A program made the translations under genes and the position numbers. Under the pieces are notes generated by a model. The model was not told the origin of the DNA. It saw only the letters and a list, made by a program, of their open reading frames with translations, and made no database searches. This document shows, in pieces, positions 16,400 through 28,059 of a stretch of DNA of 64,000 nt. The stretch's first letter is position 1. The number at the start of each line of letters is the position of its first letter. Source of the DNA: Sphingomonas guangdongensis (GTDB lineage: Bacteria; Pseudomonadota; Alphaproteobacteria; Sphingomonadales; Sphingomonadaceae); the NCBI RefSeq assembly GCF_900199185.1, contig NZ_OBMI01000001.1, forward strand, positions 806,001-870,000, in the 5' to 3' direction.

Positions 16400-19300
16400 A
16401 TGGCGTTGCGCTTTCTGGACCAAGGTGGGGAGATGGGGCGGATGATCCGTGCCCACGACTGGTCTGGTTCGGCGCTCGGGCCCGTGGAGGGCTGGCCGGC
16501 GGCACTGCGCACGGCGCTCGGAATCTGCCTCGCCTCCAGCCTGCCGACGTCCATCTACTGGGGACCCGACTGGCGGCTGGTCTACAACGACGCGTGGGCA
16601 CCGATCCCCGGCGAGCGCCATCCGTGGAGCCTCGGTCGCACCGCCAAGGAGGTCTGGTACGACATCTGGGACTTCCTGGAGCCGCAGCTTCAGCGGGTGA
16701 TGACCACTGGCGAGGGGATCGTGAGCTACGACCAGCTCATCACCTTTGAGCGTGGCGGGGCGCCGGTCGAAACCTGGTGGAACTACAGCCTGACCGCGAT
16801 CCGGGATGAGAGCGGCGAGATCGTCGGGATCTTCAACCAGGGGAACGAGACCACGCGCCTGGTGCTCGCCGAGCGCGCGCAGAAGGCCGAAACCGAACGC
16901 CTTCGCGACCTGTTCGAGCAGGCGCCGGGGGCGATTGCACTGCTGCGCGGGCCCGAGTTCGTGTTTGAATTCGCCAACGCCAGATACCGCGCCCTGGTCG
17001 GCAATCGCGAGTTGATCGGCCGCCCCGCCGCGCAGGCGCTGCCCGAGGTGGCGGATGCGGGCTTCGTGGAGCTGCTACACCGCGTGCGGCGGTCCGGCGA
17101 AACCTACCGCGCCGATGCCGCGCCGATGCCGCTGGCACGGGCTGATGGCGCGATCGAGACCCGGCTGCTCGACTTCGTCTACCAGCCGATCACGGACGCC
17201 GGCGGCGCGGTCGCCGACATCTTCTTGGTGGCGAACGACGTGACCGACCGGGCAATCGCTCAGCGCAAGCTCCAGCAAAGCGAGGAGCGGCTGCAACTCG
17301 CGCTCGACGCGTCGGCGGGGGTGGGGACCTGGGACTGGGACGTACAGGCCAATCGGGTGACCGCGGACGATCGCTTTGCCCGATTGTACGGCGTTGACGT
17401 TCAGGTCGCGCTGGACGGCGCTCCCATCGACCAGTTCTTTGCGGCGATCCACCCGGACGATGTCGGCCGGGTGCAGGGCGCGATCGAGCGGACGCTGGCG
17501 ACGGGGGAAGCGTTCGCCGAGGAATACCGGCTGATCGACAGCGACCGCGCCGTTCGGTGGGTCGCCGCGCAGGGACGGGCGCACTTCGACGCCGCCGGCC
17601 GCGCGGTGCGCTTCCCGGGCGTCAGCTTCGACGTGACCAAGCGGAGGATGGCGGAGGAGGCGGCCCGGACCGCGGCGGTTGACCTTCAGCTCGCGACCGA
17701 GACCCAGGCCTTCGTGTTTCGACTGGCCGAGCGGCTGCGCGGGCTCGACACGCCGGCCGCGATCCTCGGTGTCAGCACCGCCGCGCTCGGCCGGCGGCTC
17801 GCCTGCGACCGGGTCGGCTTCTACCGCCTTAGCGCTGACGAGCAGGTCCGCTTCATCAGCTGCTGGCACAACGAACAGCTGCCCGAGCTCGCCGGCACCA
17901 TCCCGCTCGACCGGCTCGATCCCGCATTGGTCGAGCGGTTTCGTATGGGCGAGACCAACGTCATCGACGATTACGCACAGATGGGCAGCGGCTTTCGTCA
18001 GAGCCCGTTGTCGGCCGGCGCGGGGCTCGGCGTCCCCTTGAGGCGCGGTGGACAGTGGGCGGCGGTCCTGTTCGCGAACCACGCGCATGCGCGGCACTGG
18101 GCGGCGGACGAGGTGTCGCTGGTCGAGGCGGTGGCCGAGATCACCTGGGACGCGGTCGAGCGCGCGCAGGCCGCGGTTGCGCTGCGCGAGAGCGAGGCCA
18201 AGTTCCGGGCGATCGCCAACTCCATCGAACAGATGGTGTGGTCGACAACCCCGGACGGCCTGCACGACTATTTCAACGAGCGCTGGTACGAGTTCACCGG
18301 CGTCCCCGCGGGCTCGACGGATGGCGAGGGCTGGAACGGCGTCTTCCATCCCGACGACCAGGACCGCGCCTGGGCGATGTGGCGGCACAGCCTGGCAACT
18401 GGCGACCATTATCGCATCGAGTACCGCCTTCGCCACCGGAGCGGCGCCTATCGGTGGGTGCTCGGCAGCGCGCAGCCGGTCCGCGACGACGACGGCCGGA
18501 TCACCCGCTGGTTCGGGACCTGCACCGACATCCAGGAGATCGTGGAGGCGCGCGAGGTGCTGGCGCGCAGCCGCGCCGACCTGGAGGCGGCCGTGATCGA
18601 GCGGACCGAGCAGCTGATGAGTGCGGAGGCGCAGCTGCGCCAGTCGCAGAAGATGGAGGCGCTCGGCCAGTTGACCGGCGGCATCGCGCACGACTTCAAC
18701 AACATGCTGGCGGTGGTGATCGGCGCGCTCGACCTCATGGAGCGGCGGCTGACGCAGGGGCGGACCGACGTCACCCGCTACGTGGAGGCGGCACGCGACG
18801 GCGCGACCCGCGCGGCGGCGCTGACCCAGCGGCTGCTCAGCTTCTCGCGACAGACCCCGCTCGACGCGCGTCCGATCGACCTCAACGCCATGGTCGCCGG
18901 CATGACCGAGCTCTTGTCCCGGACGCTCGGCGAGAATGTCGCGATCGATGTGAACCTGGCGCCCGCGCCGTGGCTGGCGCGCGTGGACGCGAGCCAGCTG
19001 GAGAACGCGATCATCAATCTGGCGGTCAACGCCCGCGACGCGATGCCGCGCGGCGGCCGGCTGTGGATCACCACCGCGACCTGCACGCTGTCGCAAGCCG
19101 ATGCAGATGCCCGCGCGATCCCGTCGGGCGATTATGTCAGCATCGCGGTGACCGACAGCGGATCGGGCATGAGCCCGGAGGTCGCCGCCAAGGCGTTCGA
19201 CCCGTTTTTCACCACCAAGTCGGTCGGCCGGGGCACCGGCCTCGGGCTGTCGCAGGTGTTCGGGTTCGTCCGGCAGTCGGGCGGCCATGTCTCGATCGAT

Positions 19301-19777
19301 ACCGGGCCAGACCAGGGCACCACCGTGCTGATCCTGCTGCCCCGCGACCTGAGCGACGCGGCGCCCACGCCGGCCCGCGCGCCGGTGGCGACACTGCCGC
19401 GTGGTTCCGCCGACGAGATCATCCTGGTCGTGGAAGATGAGGAGCGGGTCCGCACCTTCTCCGTCGAGGCGCTCCGCGAGCTCGGCTACACCGTCGTTCA
19501 CGCCGCCGACGGGCCGGCCGCGCTGCGCCTGATCGACGGGGGACAGGGCGCCGCGCTGCTGTTCACGGACGTCGTCATGCCGGAGATGACCGGCCGCGAA
19601 CTTGCCGACCGCGCGGTTCGCCAGCTTCCCGACCTGCGCGTGCTCTACACCAGCGGCTACACCCGCGACGTGCTGGCACCGCTGCCCGGCGATGCGCTGC
19701 TCGCCAAGCCGTTCGACGTGGCGACGCTCGCGACCCGAATCCGCGCCGCGCTCGACGGCCCGGCGGCGAGCGGCTAG
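16400..19777 (+). CDS. multi-sensor hybrid histidine kinase
   Basis: An 1125-residue cytoplasmic kinase with no membrane segment. In order I see an N-terminal PAS-like domain (about 1-150), two further PAS domains, a GAF domain (about 435-590) and another PAS with its PAC motif (about 600-725). Then come a HisKA dimerisation domain with the phospho-acceptor at about H764 (GGIAHDFNN), a HATPase with NARDAM, DSGSGM and [10 protein letters not shown], and a C-terminal receiver with its phospho-Asp at about D1057 (LFTDVVMP). The ATG at 16400 ([13 protein letters not shown]) agrees with relatives; an in-frame ATG at 16433 has the better ribosome site. No partner regulator is adjacent, so the output is unknown. 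Confidence 0.9.
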   Translation: MALRFLDQGGEMGRMIRAHDWSGSALGPVEGWPAALRTALGICLASSLPTSIYWGPDWRLVYNDAWAPIPGERHPWSLGRTAKEVWYDIWDFLEPQLQRVMTTGEGIVSYDQLITFERGGAPVETWWNYSLTAIRDESGEIVGIFNQGNETTRLVLAERAQKAETERLRDLFEQAPGAIALLRGPEFVFEFANARYRALVGNRELIGRPAAQALPEVADAGFVELLHRVRRSGETYRADAAPMPLARADGAIETRLLDFVYQPITDAGGAVADIFLVANDVTDRAIAQRKLQQSEERLQLALDASAGVGTWDWDVQANRVTADDRFARLYGVDVQVALDGAPIDQFFAAIHPDDVGRVQGAIERTLATGEAFAEEYRLIDSDRAVRWVAAQGRAHFDAAGRAVRFPGVSFDVTKRRMAEEAARTAAVDLQLATETQAFVFRLAERLRGLDTPAAILGVSTAALGRRLACDRVGFYRLSADEQVRFISCWHNEQLPELAGTIPLDRLDPALVERFRMGETNVIDDYAQMGSGFRQSPLSAGAGLGVPLRRGGQWAAVLFANHAHARHWAADEVSLVEAVAEITWDAVERAQAAVALRESEAKFRAIANSIEQMVWSTTPDGLHDYFNERWYEFTGVPAGSTDGEGWNGVFHPDDQDRAWAMWRHSLATGDHYRIEYRLRHRSGAYRWVLGSAQPVRDDDGRITRWFGTCTDIQEIVEAREVLARSRADLEAAVIERTEQLMSAEAQLRQSQKMEALGQLTGGIAHDFNNMLAVVIGALDLMERRLTQGRTDVTRYVEAARDGATRAAALTQRLLSFSRQTPLDARPIDLNAMVAGMTELLSRTLGENVAIDVNLAPAPWLARVDASQLENAIINLAVNARDAMPRGGRLWITTATCTLSQADADARAIPSGDYVSIAVTDSGSGMSPEVAAKAFDPFFTTKSVGRGTGLGLSQVFGFVRQSGGHVSIDTGPDQGTTVLILLPRDLSDAAPTPARAPVATLPRGSADEIILVVEDEERVRTFSVEALRELGYTVVHAADGPAALRLIDGGQGAALLFTDVVMPEMTGRELADRAVRQLPDLRVLYTSGYTRDVLAPLPGDALLAKPFDVATLATRIRAALDGPAASG

Positions 19778-19815
19778 GGCCTCCCCGACTTTTCCAACCA
19801 TCTAAAGGATCAGGG

Positions 19816-21105
<1,290 letters not shown>

Positions 21106-21136
21106 GCCGCCGCGCCGATTGGTCCGGCGCGACGGC
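21106..21136. terminator. bidirectional terminator-like hairpin
   Basis: Arms 21106-21117 and 21125-21136 pair over 12 bp with one mismatch around a 7-base loop. It lies immediately after the purA stop and 7 bases before the stop of the convergent secreted-protein gene. There is no U-run on either strand, so termination strength is uncertain. Confidence 0.5.
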
Positions 21137-21143
21137 GTCAGCG

Positions 21144-21365
21144 TTACTCGGTCGGTGGATCCTGCGTGTTGGTGGTCGTGTCCGGCGTCGGCGCGGGGGT
21201 CGGCGTCGTGTCGGGCGCAGGCGGGGCGCTGTCCACGATCGGCCCAGTCGTGTTGTCGACGGTGGTGTTGTTGGTCACGACCTGCGGCGCGGTTGCCGAT
21301 ACGTTGGCGATCGCGGCCGTCGAGCCGCACAGGATCAGGACACTGGCCAGAGTAGACTTGCGCAT
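21144..21365 (-). CDS. small secreted Thr/Pro-rich protein
   Basis: 73 residues with a convincing signal peptide (MRKSTLASVLILCGSTAAIA). The mature tail of about 50 residues is composed largely of Thr, Pro, Asn, Asp and Ala, including TPTPAPTPDTTT, and looks disordered. No Cys remains after cleavage. It could be a cell-envelope linker peptide or a glycosylation target, but nothing in the sequence proves a role. It converges on purA. Confidence 0.65.
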   Translation of the reverse strand: MRKSTLASVLILCGSTAAIANVSATAPQVVTNNTTVDNTTGPIVDSAPPAPDTTPTPAPTPDTTTNTQDPPTE

Positions 21366-21508
21366 GGCGTTTCTCCAAGTGATCTGTCACTCACGCCATC
21401 AACGATAGTCGCACATCAATGTTGCGCAGCCGGCCAGCTGAATGACACGGACTATCGGCTAATTTCAGCAACATGAATCATTGCTGCTCAACTCGCCGTC
21501 GTTCCGGC

Positions 21509-22576
21509 TCATCCCACCTGTGCGCGGTGCAACAGCTTCTGGTCGGCAAGCACCAGCGCCATCATCGCTTCCACAACAGGGACGCCGCGGATGCCGACGC
21601 ATGGATCGTGACGCCCCTTGGTCGCAATCTCGGCAGCCTGCCCGTCGCGGTCGATCGTCGGAACCGGCGTCAGGATCGAGCTGGTCGGTTTGAACGCGAC
21701 CCGAAGGCGGATCGGCTGACCCGTCGCGATGCCACCGGCGATCCCGCCGGCATGGTTGCTGAGGAACGCCGGTCCGTCGGCACCCGGGCGCATCGCATCC
21801 GCATTCTCCTCGCCGCGGAGGGCCGCGGCGGCGAAGCCATCGCCGATCTCCACCCCCTTGACCGCATTGATCGACATGGCGGCGGCGGCGAGCTCGCTGT
21901 CGAGCTTGGCGTAGAGCGGGGCACCCCAGCCGGCCGGCACCCCGGTCGCCTCGCAGACGACCACTGCGCCCAGCGACGATCCGTCCTTGCGCGCAGCGTC
22001 GACCAGCGTCTCCCACCGAAGCGCGGCGTCCGCGTCGGGGCAGAAGAAGGGGTTACGCGCAATCTGATCGTGGTCGATCTTCGCCGGATCGATCGCATCG
22101 CCGCCGATCGCCTCCACCCAGGCGCGGATTGTGACCTCCGGCAGCACCGTGCGCGCGACCGCCCCCGCCGCAACGCGGCTGGCGGTCTCCCTGGCCGACG
22201 ATCGCCCGCCGCCGCGATAGTCGCGAAAGCCGTACTTCGCGTCATAGGCATAGTCGGCGTGGCCGGGACGATAGGCCTGCGCGACGTTGCTGTAGTCCTT
22301 GGAGCGCTGGTCGACGTTCTCGATCAAGAGGCTGATCGGGGTGCCGGTGGTCCGCCCCTCGAACACGCCGGAGAGGATGCGGACCTGATCCGGCTCCTGC
22401 CGCTGGGTCGTGAAGCGCGACTGCCCCGGCCGCCGTGCGTCGAGCCACGGCTGGATGTCGGCCTCGCTCAGCGGCAGCCCCGGCGGGCAGCCATCGACCA
22501 CCACCCCGATCGCGGGCCCGTGGCTCTCGCCCCAGGTCGTGAAACGGAAGACCCGGCCAAAGCTGTTCCAGCTCAT
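21509..22576 (-). CDS. aroC: chorismate synthase
   Basis: Converts 5-enolpyruvylshikimate 3-phosphate to chorismate using reduced FMN, the last shikimate step. The 355-residue length is normal. The family signatures are all visible: GESHG near residue 17, [32 protein letters not shown], the [11 protein letters not shown] loop and [13 protein letters not shown]. Its ATG overlaps the stop of the acetyltransferase gene by four bases (ATGA), so it is the translationally coupled last gene of the fabI operon. Confidence 0.96.
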   Translation of the reverse strand: MSWNSFGRVFRFTTWGESHGPAIGVVVDGCPPGLPLSEADIQPWLDARRPGQSRFTTQRQEPDQVRILSGVFEGRTTGTPISLLIENVDQRSKDYSNVAQAYRPGHADYAYDAKYGFRDYRGGGRSSARETASRVAAGAVARTVLPEVTIRAWVEAIGGDAIDPAKIDHDQIARNPFFCPDADAALRWETLVDAARKDGSSLGAVVVCEATGVPAGWGAPLYAKLDSELAAAAMSINAVKGVEIGDGFAAAALRGEENADAMRPGADGPAFLSNHAGGIAGGIATGQPIRLRVAFKPTSSILTPVPTIDRDGQAAEIATKGRHDPCVGIRGVPVVEAMMALVLADQKLLHRAQVG

Positions 22577-23100
22577 GCCGCACGCTCCAGTCGCGCAAAG
22601 GCAGGTGCGTAGTCGGCCCGGCCCCGCACCCCGCACGCGATCGCCCCGTCCTGCAGCGCGACCGCCAGCAAATGCTCGCCCGCGTAGGGCGAGGCAAAGC
22701 CGCTCGCCAGGTCGGCGGCAAAGCCGTGGGGCGCGTAGAGGCCGGCGTCGCCGAGCACGAAGCACAGGAGCGCACCGGCGGCCGCCACGTCACGCAGCCC
22801 GGTCCGAACGAGTGCCGCGGCGATGCCTTCCCCACGGTGATCCGCGGCGACGGCGAGCGGGCCGAGCGCAACGGCCGGTACCTGGCGGTCGTTCACCGTC
22901 ACTTCCATGCGGCTGAAGGCGATCACGCCGACGAGGCCGCCGGTCGCCTCATCGTCTGCCACCAGGGTCAGCACCATGTCGCCATCGATGCACAGGTCGC
23001 GCACCAGCATGGCTTCGGCGGCGCTGGGAAAGGTCGCGTGGAGCAGCGCGTCGATCACCGCGACGTCGCCGCCGGTCGCCGGGCGAACCGCGACGCTCAC
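22573..23100 (-). CDS. GNAT family N-acetyltransferase
   Basis: 175 residues with the acetyl-CoA binding core: [21 protein letters not shown] carries the (R/Q)xxGxG/A motif A, and [16 protein letters not shown] is the typical YhbS-like end. The substrate is unknown. The GTG start at 23100 overlaps the fabI stop by four bases (GTGA) and the stop overlaps the aroC ATG, so it is wedged between two essential biosynthetic genes with coupled translation. Confidence 0.85.
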   Translation of the reverse strand: MSVAVRPATGGDVAVIDALLHATFPSAAEAMLVRDLCIDGDMVLTLVADDEATGGLVGVIAFSRMEVTVNDRQVPAVALGPLAVAADHRGEGIAAALVRTGLRDVAAAGALLCFVLGDAGLYAPHGFAADLASGFASPYAGEHLLAVALQDGAIACGVRGRADYAPAFARLERAA

Positions 23101-23924
23101 GCCAGCGCGATGTCCGGCGCGTCCTCCGCCTTCATGCCGATGACGTTGTAGCCGGCGTCGACGTGGTGGATTTCTCCCGTCACCCCCGACGCGAGATCGC
23201 TCAGCAGGTAGAGCCCGGCGCCGCCGACGTCCTCGATCGTGACGTTGCGGCGGAGCGGCGAGTTGAGCTCGTTCCACTTGAGGATATAGCGGAAGTCACC
23301 GATGCCCGACGCCGCCAGCGTCTTGATCGGCCCGGCCGAGATCGCGTTTACCCGGATGTTCTCCGGACCCAAGTCCATCGCCAGATACTTGACCGAGGTG
23401 TCGAGCGCCGACTTGGCGACGCCCATGACGTTGTAGTGCGGCACCACCTTCTCCGACCCGTAGTAGGTCAGCGTCAGAAGGCTTCCGCCGCCCTTCCCTG
23501 TCTCTGGATCGTACGGTGTCATCATCGCCCGCGCGCGCTGCGCGACGGCGGTGAAGGAATAGACGCTGATGTTCATGGTCATCAGAAAATTGTCGAGGCT
23601 GGTGTCGTAGTAGCGGCCGCGCAGCTCGTTCTTGTCGGAGAAGCCGATCGCGTGGACGACGAAGTCGATCGTCTCCCAGCGCGCTTTGAGGGTCGCGAAC
23701 GCCTGGTCGAGCGCGGCCATGTCGGCGACGTCGCACTCAATGAGGAAGTCCTGCCCCAACTGCTCCGCGAGCGGGCGGACGCGTCGCTCCAGCGCCTCGC
23801 CCTGGTAGCTGAAGGCGAGCTCGGCGCCATGCTCCGCCAGCTGCTTGGCGATCCCCCAGGCAAGCGAACGGTCGTTCGCCAGGCCCATGATCAGCCCGCG
23901 CTTGCCCTGCATCAGTCCGGTCAC
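23097..23924 (-). CDS. fabI: enoyl-ACP reductase (NADH) FabI
   Basis: Reduces trans-2-enoyl-ACP in fatty acid elongation. The 275-residue SDR has the FabI-specific nucleotide site GLANDRSLAWGIA and the active-site Y164-x6-K171 (YNVMGVAK), with an extra Tyr at 154. SAGPIKTLAASGI follows. These are the features of the triclosan-target class. It is third in a run dnaJ-like, yihY, fabI, GNAT, aroC with gaps of 5 bases or overlaps. Confidence 0.96.
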   Translation of the reverse strand: MTGLMQGKRGLIMGLANDRSLAWGIAKQLAEHGAELAFSYQGEALERRVRPLAEQLGQDFLIECDVADMAALDQAFATLKARWETIDFVVHAIGFSDKNELRGRYYDTSLDNFLMTMNISVYSFTAVAQRARAMMTPYDPETGKGGGSLLTLTYYGSEKVVPHYNVMGVAKSALDTSVKYLAMDLGPENIRVNAISAGPIKTLAASGIGDFRYILKWNELNSPLRRNVTIEDVGGAGLYLLSDLASGVTGEIHHVDAGYNVIGMKAEDAPDIALA

Positions 23925-23929
23925 GCCAC

Positions 23930-24874
23930 TCAGCCCTTCGTCGTCGCCTCTGCCGGCGTGGCTTCTAGCGTCGGTTGCACCGGTTCCGCCAGTGCCGCGT
24001 TCAGGTGCGCGCCGAAGACGAGGCCGAGCCCGATAAGGTAGAAGAACAGCAGCATGACGACCACGCCCGCGAGGCTGCCGTAGGTCAGGTCATAGCCGCC
24101 AAGGTTGGAGAGCACGAGCGGCAGCCCCGCCGTCATCGATACCCACCACAGCGTCGTGAACAGCGCGCCCGGCCACTTGCGGCTGTGGGAGTGGCGGTAC
24201 TTGGACGGGGTGACCGAGTAGAACAGCATGTAGAGCGCGCCGAACATGAACGCGGCCGGGATCAGCCGCGCGATGCCGAGCCACCCGGCGACACCCTCAG
24301 CCCAGGGCAGCAGGCGATAGATGAACTGCTCCGCCGCGGTCAGCACGCCCTGCACCAGGAACGAGAACAGCGCGATGATCACCGATCCGACGATCGCGAG
24401 GCTAAGGTGGATGCGCGACTTCAGCAGCGACGCGCTCGCCTTGGTGCCGTAGGCGCGGCGGAAGATGTCGCGGATCGTCTCTACGAAGCTGCCCACGGTC
24501 CACAGCCCGACGATCCCGCCGAGCCACAGAAGCGACCCGGTCCGTGCCGTCAGCACGTCGGCGAGCGGCTTGCGGAGCAGGTCCGCGACATCGCCCGGAA
24601 GCACCGAGAGGAAGGAAGCGACGGCGCGAACCGTTTCGTCATTCTCGCCGAGCACGGACAGCACCCACGCCGCCGTGATGAAGAACGGGAACAGGGTCAT
24701 GAGCGCGAGGTAGGCGAGGTTGCCGGCGTGGATGAAGCCGTCGTTGTAGACGCCGAGCGCGGCGCGCTTCACCACTTCCCAGAACTTGCTGCCGGGGCCC
24801 AGCTTCTCCCACTCCTTCTGGAAGCGCCGGTGATGCCGCGCGCGGTCTTCGGGAGTGAGCGCGGTATCGGTCAC
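23930..24874 (-). CDS. YihY/virulence factor BrkB family membrane protein
   Basis: A 314-residue integral membrane protein with about six hydrophobic helices and the family pattern: HAGNLAYLALMTLFPFFITA near the N-terminus, SFVETIRDIFRRAYG, and PGALFTTLWWVSMTAGLPLV. The family was once called RNase BN in error; the true function is unresolved. The cytoplasmic head is rich in charged residues. The C-terminal tail is hydrophilic (EPVQPTLEATPAEATTKG). It lies 5 bases from both neighbours, so it is co-transcribed with dnaJ-like and fabI genes. Confidence 0.88.
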   Translation of the reverse strand: MTDTALTPEDRARHHRRFQKEWEKLGPGSKFWEVVKRAALGVYNDGFIHAGNLAYLALMTLFPFFITAAWVLSVLGENDETVRAVASFLSVLPGDVADLLRKPLADVLTARTGSLLWLGGIVGLWTVGSFVETIRDIFRRAYGTKASASLLKSRIHLSLAIVGSVIIALFSFLVQGVLTAAEQFIYRLLPWAEGVAGWLGIARLIPAAFMFGALYMLFYSVTPSKYRHSHSRKWPGALFTTLWWVSMTAGLPLVLSNLGGYDLTYGSLAGVVVMLLFFYLIGLGLVFGAHLNAALAEPVQPTLEATPAEATTKG

Positions 24875-24879
24875 CCGCC

Positions 24880-25809
24880 TCAGACGCCCAGACGCGCGCG
24901 CGGGTTCCCGTCGGCGGGTGTCCAGTCCTCCACGAAGCGCGCCAGCGCCGCGTCGTCGTCCGGCAGATCGATCAGCAGCGTGACCAGCTGGTCGCCGCGT
25001 CCACCGCCCTTGCGGTGGAAGCCGCGCTCCTTGAGCCGCAGCACTTTCCCTGAGGAGGCGACCTTCGGCACCGTCAGCATCACCGTGCCCTCGACGGTCG
25101 GCACCGGCACTCGCGCCCCGAGCACCGCCTCCTTGAGCGTCACCGGCAGGTCGAGCCGGACATCGTCGCCGTCGCGCGTGAAGAAGCGGTGCGGCGCGAC
25201 CTCGATCGAGATGATCGCGTCGCCGGGGCCGCCCGGCCCCTCCTCGCCCTTCCCCGACAGGCGCATCTGCGTCCCCGTTTCAACGCCGGCGGGGAGCTTC
25301 AGGTCGAGCGTCTTGCCGTCACGCAGCGTCACCCGCTGCGGCGCGAGGGCGGCCGCGTCCTCGAACGATATCTGCAGCCGATAGGGCACGTTTGCGCCCT
25401 TCGCCGCCGGGCGGCGCCCGAAGCCGCTGCTGAAGCCACCGCCGCCTCGCTGCGCACCCGCGCCGCCGAAGATGCTCTCGAAGATGTCGGAGAAGTCGGT
25501 CTCGCCCGCCTGCTCGAAGGGCGTGCCGCCCGGCCCGCGCGGTCCGCCACCGCGCGGGCCCGCGCCATAGCCGAACGGCATCGCGGGGTTGCCGTCGCCG
25601 TCGATCTCGCCGCGGTCAAAACGGGCGCGCTTGTCCTTGTCGCTCAGCAGGTCATAGGCCTGGGTTACCTGGCCAAAGCGCTCGGCGGCCTTCGGATTGT
25701 CCTTGTTGCGGTCCGGGTGCAGCTGCTTGGCGAGCTTGCGATACGCAGACTTGATCTCGTCCGCGCTGGCGCCGCGTTGCACGCCGAGGGTGGTGTAAGG
25801 ATCAGCCAT
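24880..25809 (-). CDS. DnaJ-like co-chaperone (CbpA type)
   Basis: 309 residues. A J-domain occupies 1-70 with HPD at 31-33 (LAKQLHPDRNKDNP). It is followed by a Gly/Phe/Arg-rich linker (about 85-140) and the two DnaJ C-terminal beta-domains (KTLDLKLPAGVETGTQMRL). It lacks the Cys-rich zinc-finger of DnaJ, which matches CbpA-type proteins. It is expected to stimulate DnaK ATPase. No dnaK is near. It is the first gene of the run that ends with aroC. Confidence 0.9.
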   Translation of the reverse strand: MADPYTTLGVQRGASADEIKSAYRKLAKQLHPDRNKDNPKAAERFGQVTQAYDLLSDKDKRARFDRGEIDGDGNPAMPFGYGAGPRGGGPRGPGGTPFEQAGETDFSDIFESIFGGAGAQRGGGGFSSGFGRRPAAKGANVPYRLQISFEDAAALAPQRVTLRDGKTLDLKLPAGVETGTQMRLSGKGEEGPGGPGDAIISIEVAPHRFFTRDGDDVRLDLPVTLKEAVLGARVPVPTVEGTVMLTVPKVASSGKVLRLKERGFHRKGGGRGDQLVTLLIDLPDDDAALARFVEDWTPADGNPRARLGV

Positions 25810-25880
25810 CGTGTCCCTGTGGTCGTTCGTCCGCGACTATGTGGGTCAGGTCGGCGCGGAGCGCAAATGGCGACACCGGG

Positions 25881-26942
25881 TCAGATCTTGTTGTCGCCGC
25901 GCAGCAGCCGGTCGAAATAGGCGATGGTGCGCTCCAGCCCTTCGCGCAGCTGGACCTTAGGCTCCCAGTCGAGGTGCTGCTTGGCCAGCGAGATGTCGGG
26001 GCGACGCTGGCGCGGATCGTCGGCGGGCAGCGGCAGCTGGACCAGCCTGGACGACGAACCGGTGAGCTCCACCACCATCTCGGCGAGCTGACGGATCGTG
26101 AACTCGCCCGGGTTGCCGATGTTGACCGGACCCATCGTCGCGTCCTGGTTCATCAGCCGCAGGAAACCCTCAACCAGATCGTCGACGTAGCAGAAGGAGC
26201 GCGTCTGCGATCCGTCGCCGTACATCGAGATGTTGTTGCCCTTCAGCGCCTGGATGATGAAGTTCGACACGACCCGCCCGTCGTTCGGATGCATGCGGGG
26301 GCCGTAGGTGTTGAAGATGCGGACCACCCGGATCTCGACACCGTGCTGGCGATGATAGTCGAAGAACAGCGTTTCCGCCGCGCGCTTGCCCTCGTCGTAG
26401 CAGGAGCGCAGGCCCAGCGGATTGACGTGGCCCCAGTAGCTTTCCGGCTGCGGGTGGACGAGCGGGTCGCCGTAAACCTCGCTGGTCGAGGCCTGGAAGA
26501 TCTTGGCCTTCACTCGCTTGGCGAGCCCGAGCATGTTGATCGAGCCGTGGACGCAGGTCTTGAGCGTCTGCACCGGATCGAACTGGTAGTGCACCGGCGA
26601 GGCGGGGCAGGCGAGATTGTAGATCTCGTCCACTTCGACCAGCAGCGGCGAGGTGATGTCGTGGCGCATCGTCTCGAACCGCGGATTGTCGAGCAGGTGC
26701 TCGACGTTGGAGCGGCGGCCCGTGTAGTAATTGTCGACGCACAGCACCTCGTGCCCCTGGTCGAGCAGCCGCTCGCACAGGTGCGAGCCGAGAAAACCCG
26801 CTCCGCCGGTGACGAGCACGCGCTTGCGGATGAGATGGTCGGCGTGCGGCGTCTCGACAGGCTGGTTCTGCAACGGGTGCTCCGATCGCGGGAGAAAAGG
26901 CGTGAGCCGCACCGCATAGGGGCTTTTTGCGGCGCGCTGCAA
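25881..26942 (-). CDS. UDP-glucuronate decarboxylase-like NAD-dependent epimerase
   Basis: Extended SDR predicted to make UDP-xylose from UDP-glucuronate. The 353-residue form has the Rossmann motif GGAGFLG at 46-52, a Ser/Thr in ASTSEVYGD, and the catalytic pair Y182/K186 (CYDEGKR). The segments [15 protein letters not shown] and [19 protein letters not shown] are typical of UXS enzymes. The first 40 residues are not family-like. An in-frame TTG at 26873 ([13 protein letters not shown]) would trim them and is a real alternative. It could feed a pentose to the glycan locus 5 kb away. Confidence 0.88.
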   Translation of the reverse strand: MQRAAKSPYAVRLTPFLPRSEHPLQNQPVETPHADHLIRKRVLVTGGAGFLGSHLCERLLDQGHEVLCVDNYYTGRRSNVEHLLDNPRFETMRHDITSPLLVEVDEIYNLACPASPVHYQFDPVQTLKTCVHGSINMLGLAKRVKAKIFQASTSEVYGDPLVHPQPESYWGHVNPLGLRSCYDEGKRAAETLFFDYHRQHGVEIRVVRIFNTYGPRMHPNDGRVVSNFIIQALKGNNISMYGDGSQTRSFCYVDDLVEGFLRLMNQDATMGPVNIGNPGEFTIRQLAEMVVELTGSSSRLVQLPLPADDPRQRRPDISLAKQHLDWEPKVQLREGLERTIAYFDRLLRGDNKI

Positions 26943-27007
26943 CGCTCAAGCATCCGCCCGCTCCGTTGCTGCCAGCCGCGGGTCGGTCGGCGGCAGCGCC
27001 GGACCGG

Positions 27008-27973
27008 TCAGGCCGGGTTCAGTCCGGCGCGCCCGACTGCATCGAAATAGCCGTTCAGGCCGGCGCGCGCCGCATCGGTCAGCGCGACATAGGCGCGTCG
27101 CCGATCGTGCTGGTCGGCGTGCCGCTCGAAAAGGCCGGCGTCCATCATTGTGCCGATCCAGCGCAGCGCGGTGGTGCCGGGCACAGCGGCGGCGATGCAC
27201 AGGCTGGAGACCGACACCCGGCGATGCTCGAGCTCCGCGGCATAGAGGTCGAGCAGCATGTCCCAGGCCGGATCGGCGAACAGGTCGGGTGGGAAGTGCG
27301 CGTCGCGCAGCCGGCGGGCGCGGATGACGCTGCGGACCTCCGCTGCGGTCGGCACGCGCGCGCCGCCATCCACCTCTCCGGCGTCATCGGGGCGCTTCTC
27401 GCCGAACATGCTGGCCGCGCCGCGCGCCTCCGGATCGCTCAGCCGGGCGAGCGTCTGCGCGAAGCGTGCGACCTCCGCATCGAGCTGGCGCAGCCGCTGC
27501 TCCTCGTCACGGCTGACGTCGTGCCAGGCGCGGCGCTGGCGCGGGAGGGCGATCGCGGTGGCGATATCGATGGGCGCGGGATCGAGCAGAATGGCCTGCG
27601 CCACCCCGCCCAGCCGCGCCCACAGCAGGTCGATCTCCCGCTCGCCGCCATGCGCGATCAGCCGCGCCAAGCGCTCGCGCGCTAGCAGGCCGATAGAGTC
27701 GATCGTGCGGTCGAGCAGCTCGACATCGGCACCTTCGGCCGCGACAATGACCCCGTCGAGTGCCGCTTGCGCACCGAGCCGGTCGACGGCTTCGCTGAGC
27801 GGAGTAACGCCCCCGATCCGTGCGCCGCTCGCCTCCACCGCGCGCCGCGAGGCCCGTGCGGCAGAACCATCGACGTCCGCGGCCACCAGCAAGAACAACT
27901 CGCCGGGCTTCTGATAGCTCTGGTCCGGATCGATCAGCACCAATGTCTCCCCCGCGGCGGCCTGCCGAAACAT
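27008..27973 (-). CDS. winged-helix protein with receiver-like N-terminal half
   Basis: 321 residues. The N-terminal part (about 1-140) alternates strand and helix like a response-regulator receiver (ETLVLIDPDQSY, ELFLLVAADVD, GVIVAAEGADVELLD). I see no clear phospho-acceptor aspartate in the expected position. A helical linker follows, and the last 100 residues form a MarR-like winged helix (SVSSLCIAAAVPGTTALRWI, then FERHADQHDRRRAYVALTDA). It is probably a transcription regulator, possibly a pseudo-receiver type. It lies between the decarboxylase-like gene and pntB on the same strand. The target is unknown. Confidence 0.7.
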   Translation of the reverse strand: MFRQAAAGETLVLIDPDQSYQKPGELFLLVAADVDGSAARASRRAVEASGARIGGVTPLSEAVDRLGAQAALDGVIVAAEGADVELLDRTIDSIGLLARERLARLIAHGGEREIDLLWARLGGVAQAILLDPAPIDIATAIALPRQRRAWHDVSRDEEQRLRQLDAEVARFAQTLARLSDPEARGAASMFGEKRPDDAGEVDGGARVPTAAEVRSVIRARRLRDAHFPPDLFADPAWDMLLDLYAAELEHRRVSVSSLCIAAAVPGTTALRWIGTMMDAGLFERHADQHDRRRAYVALTDAARAGLNGYFDAVGRAGLNPA

Positions 27974-28059
27974 GCTATGCTACGAGTCCCAAGGCGACTT
28001 GATCCGCTTTCGTTCCGGACCGGATCGATCGATTTCACTCCAGAACGGAGTAACTTACC

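Noticed and set aside
17075..19801. 908-codon open frame antisense to the hybrid kinase gene
   Set aside because: It is Arg/Gly/His-rich shadow coding typical of high-GC DNA. The plus strand has clear kinase domains in order.
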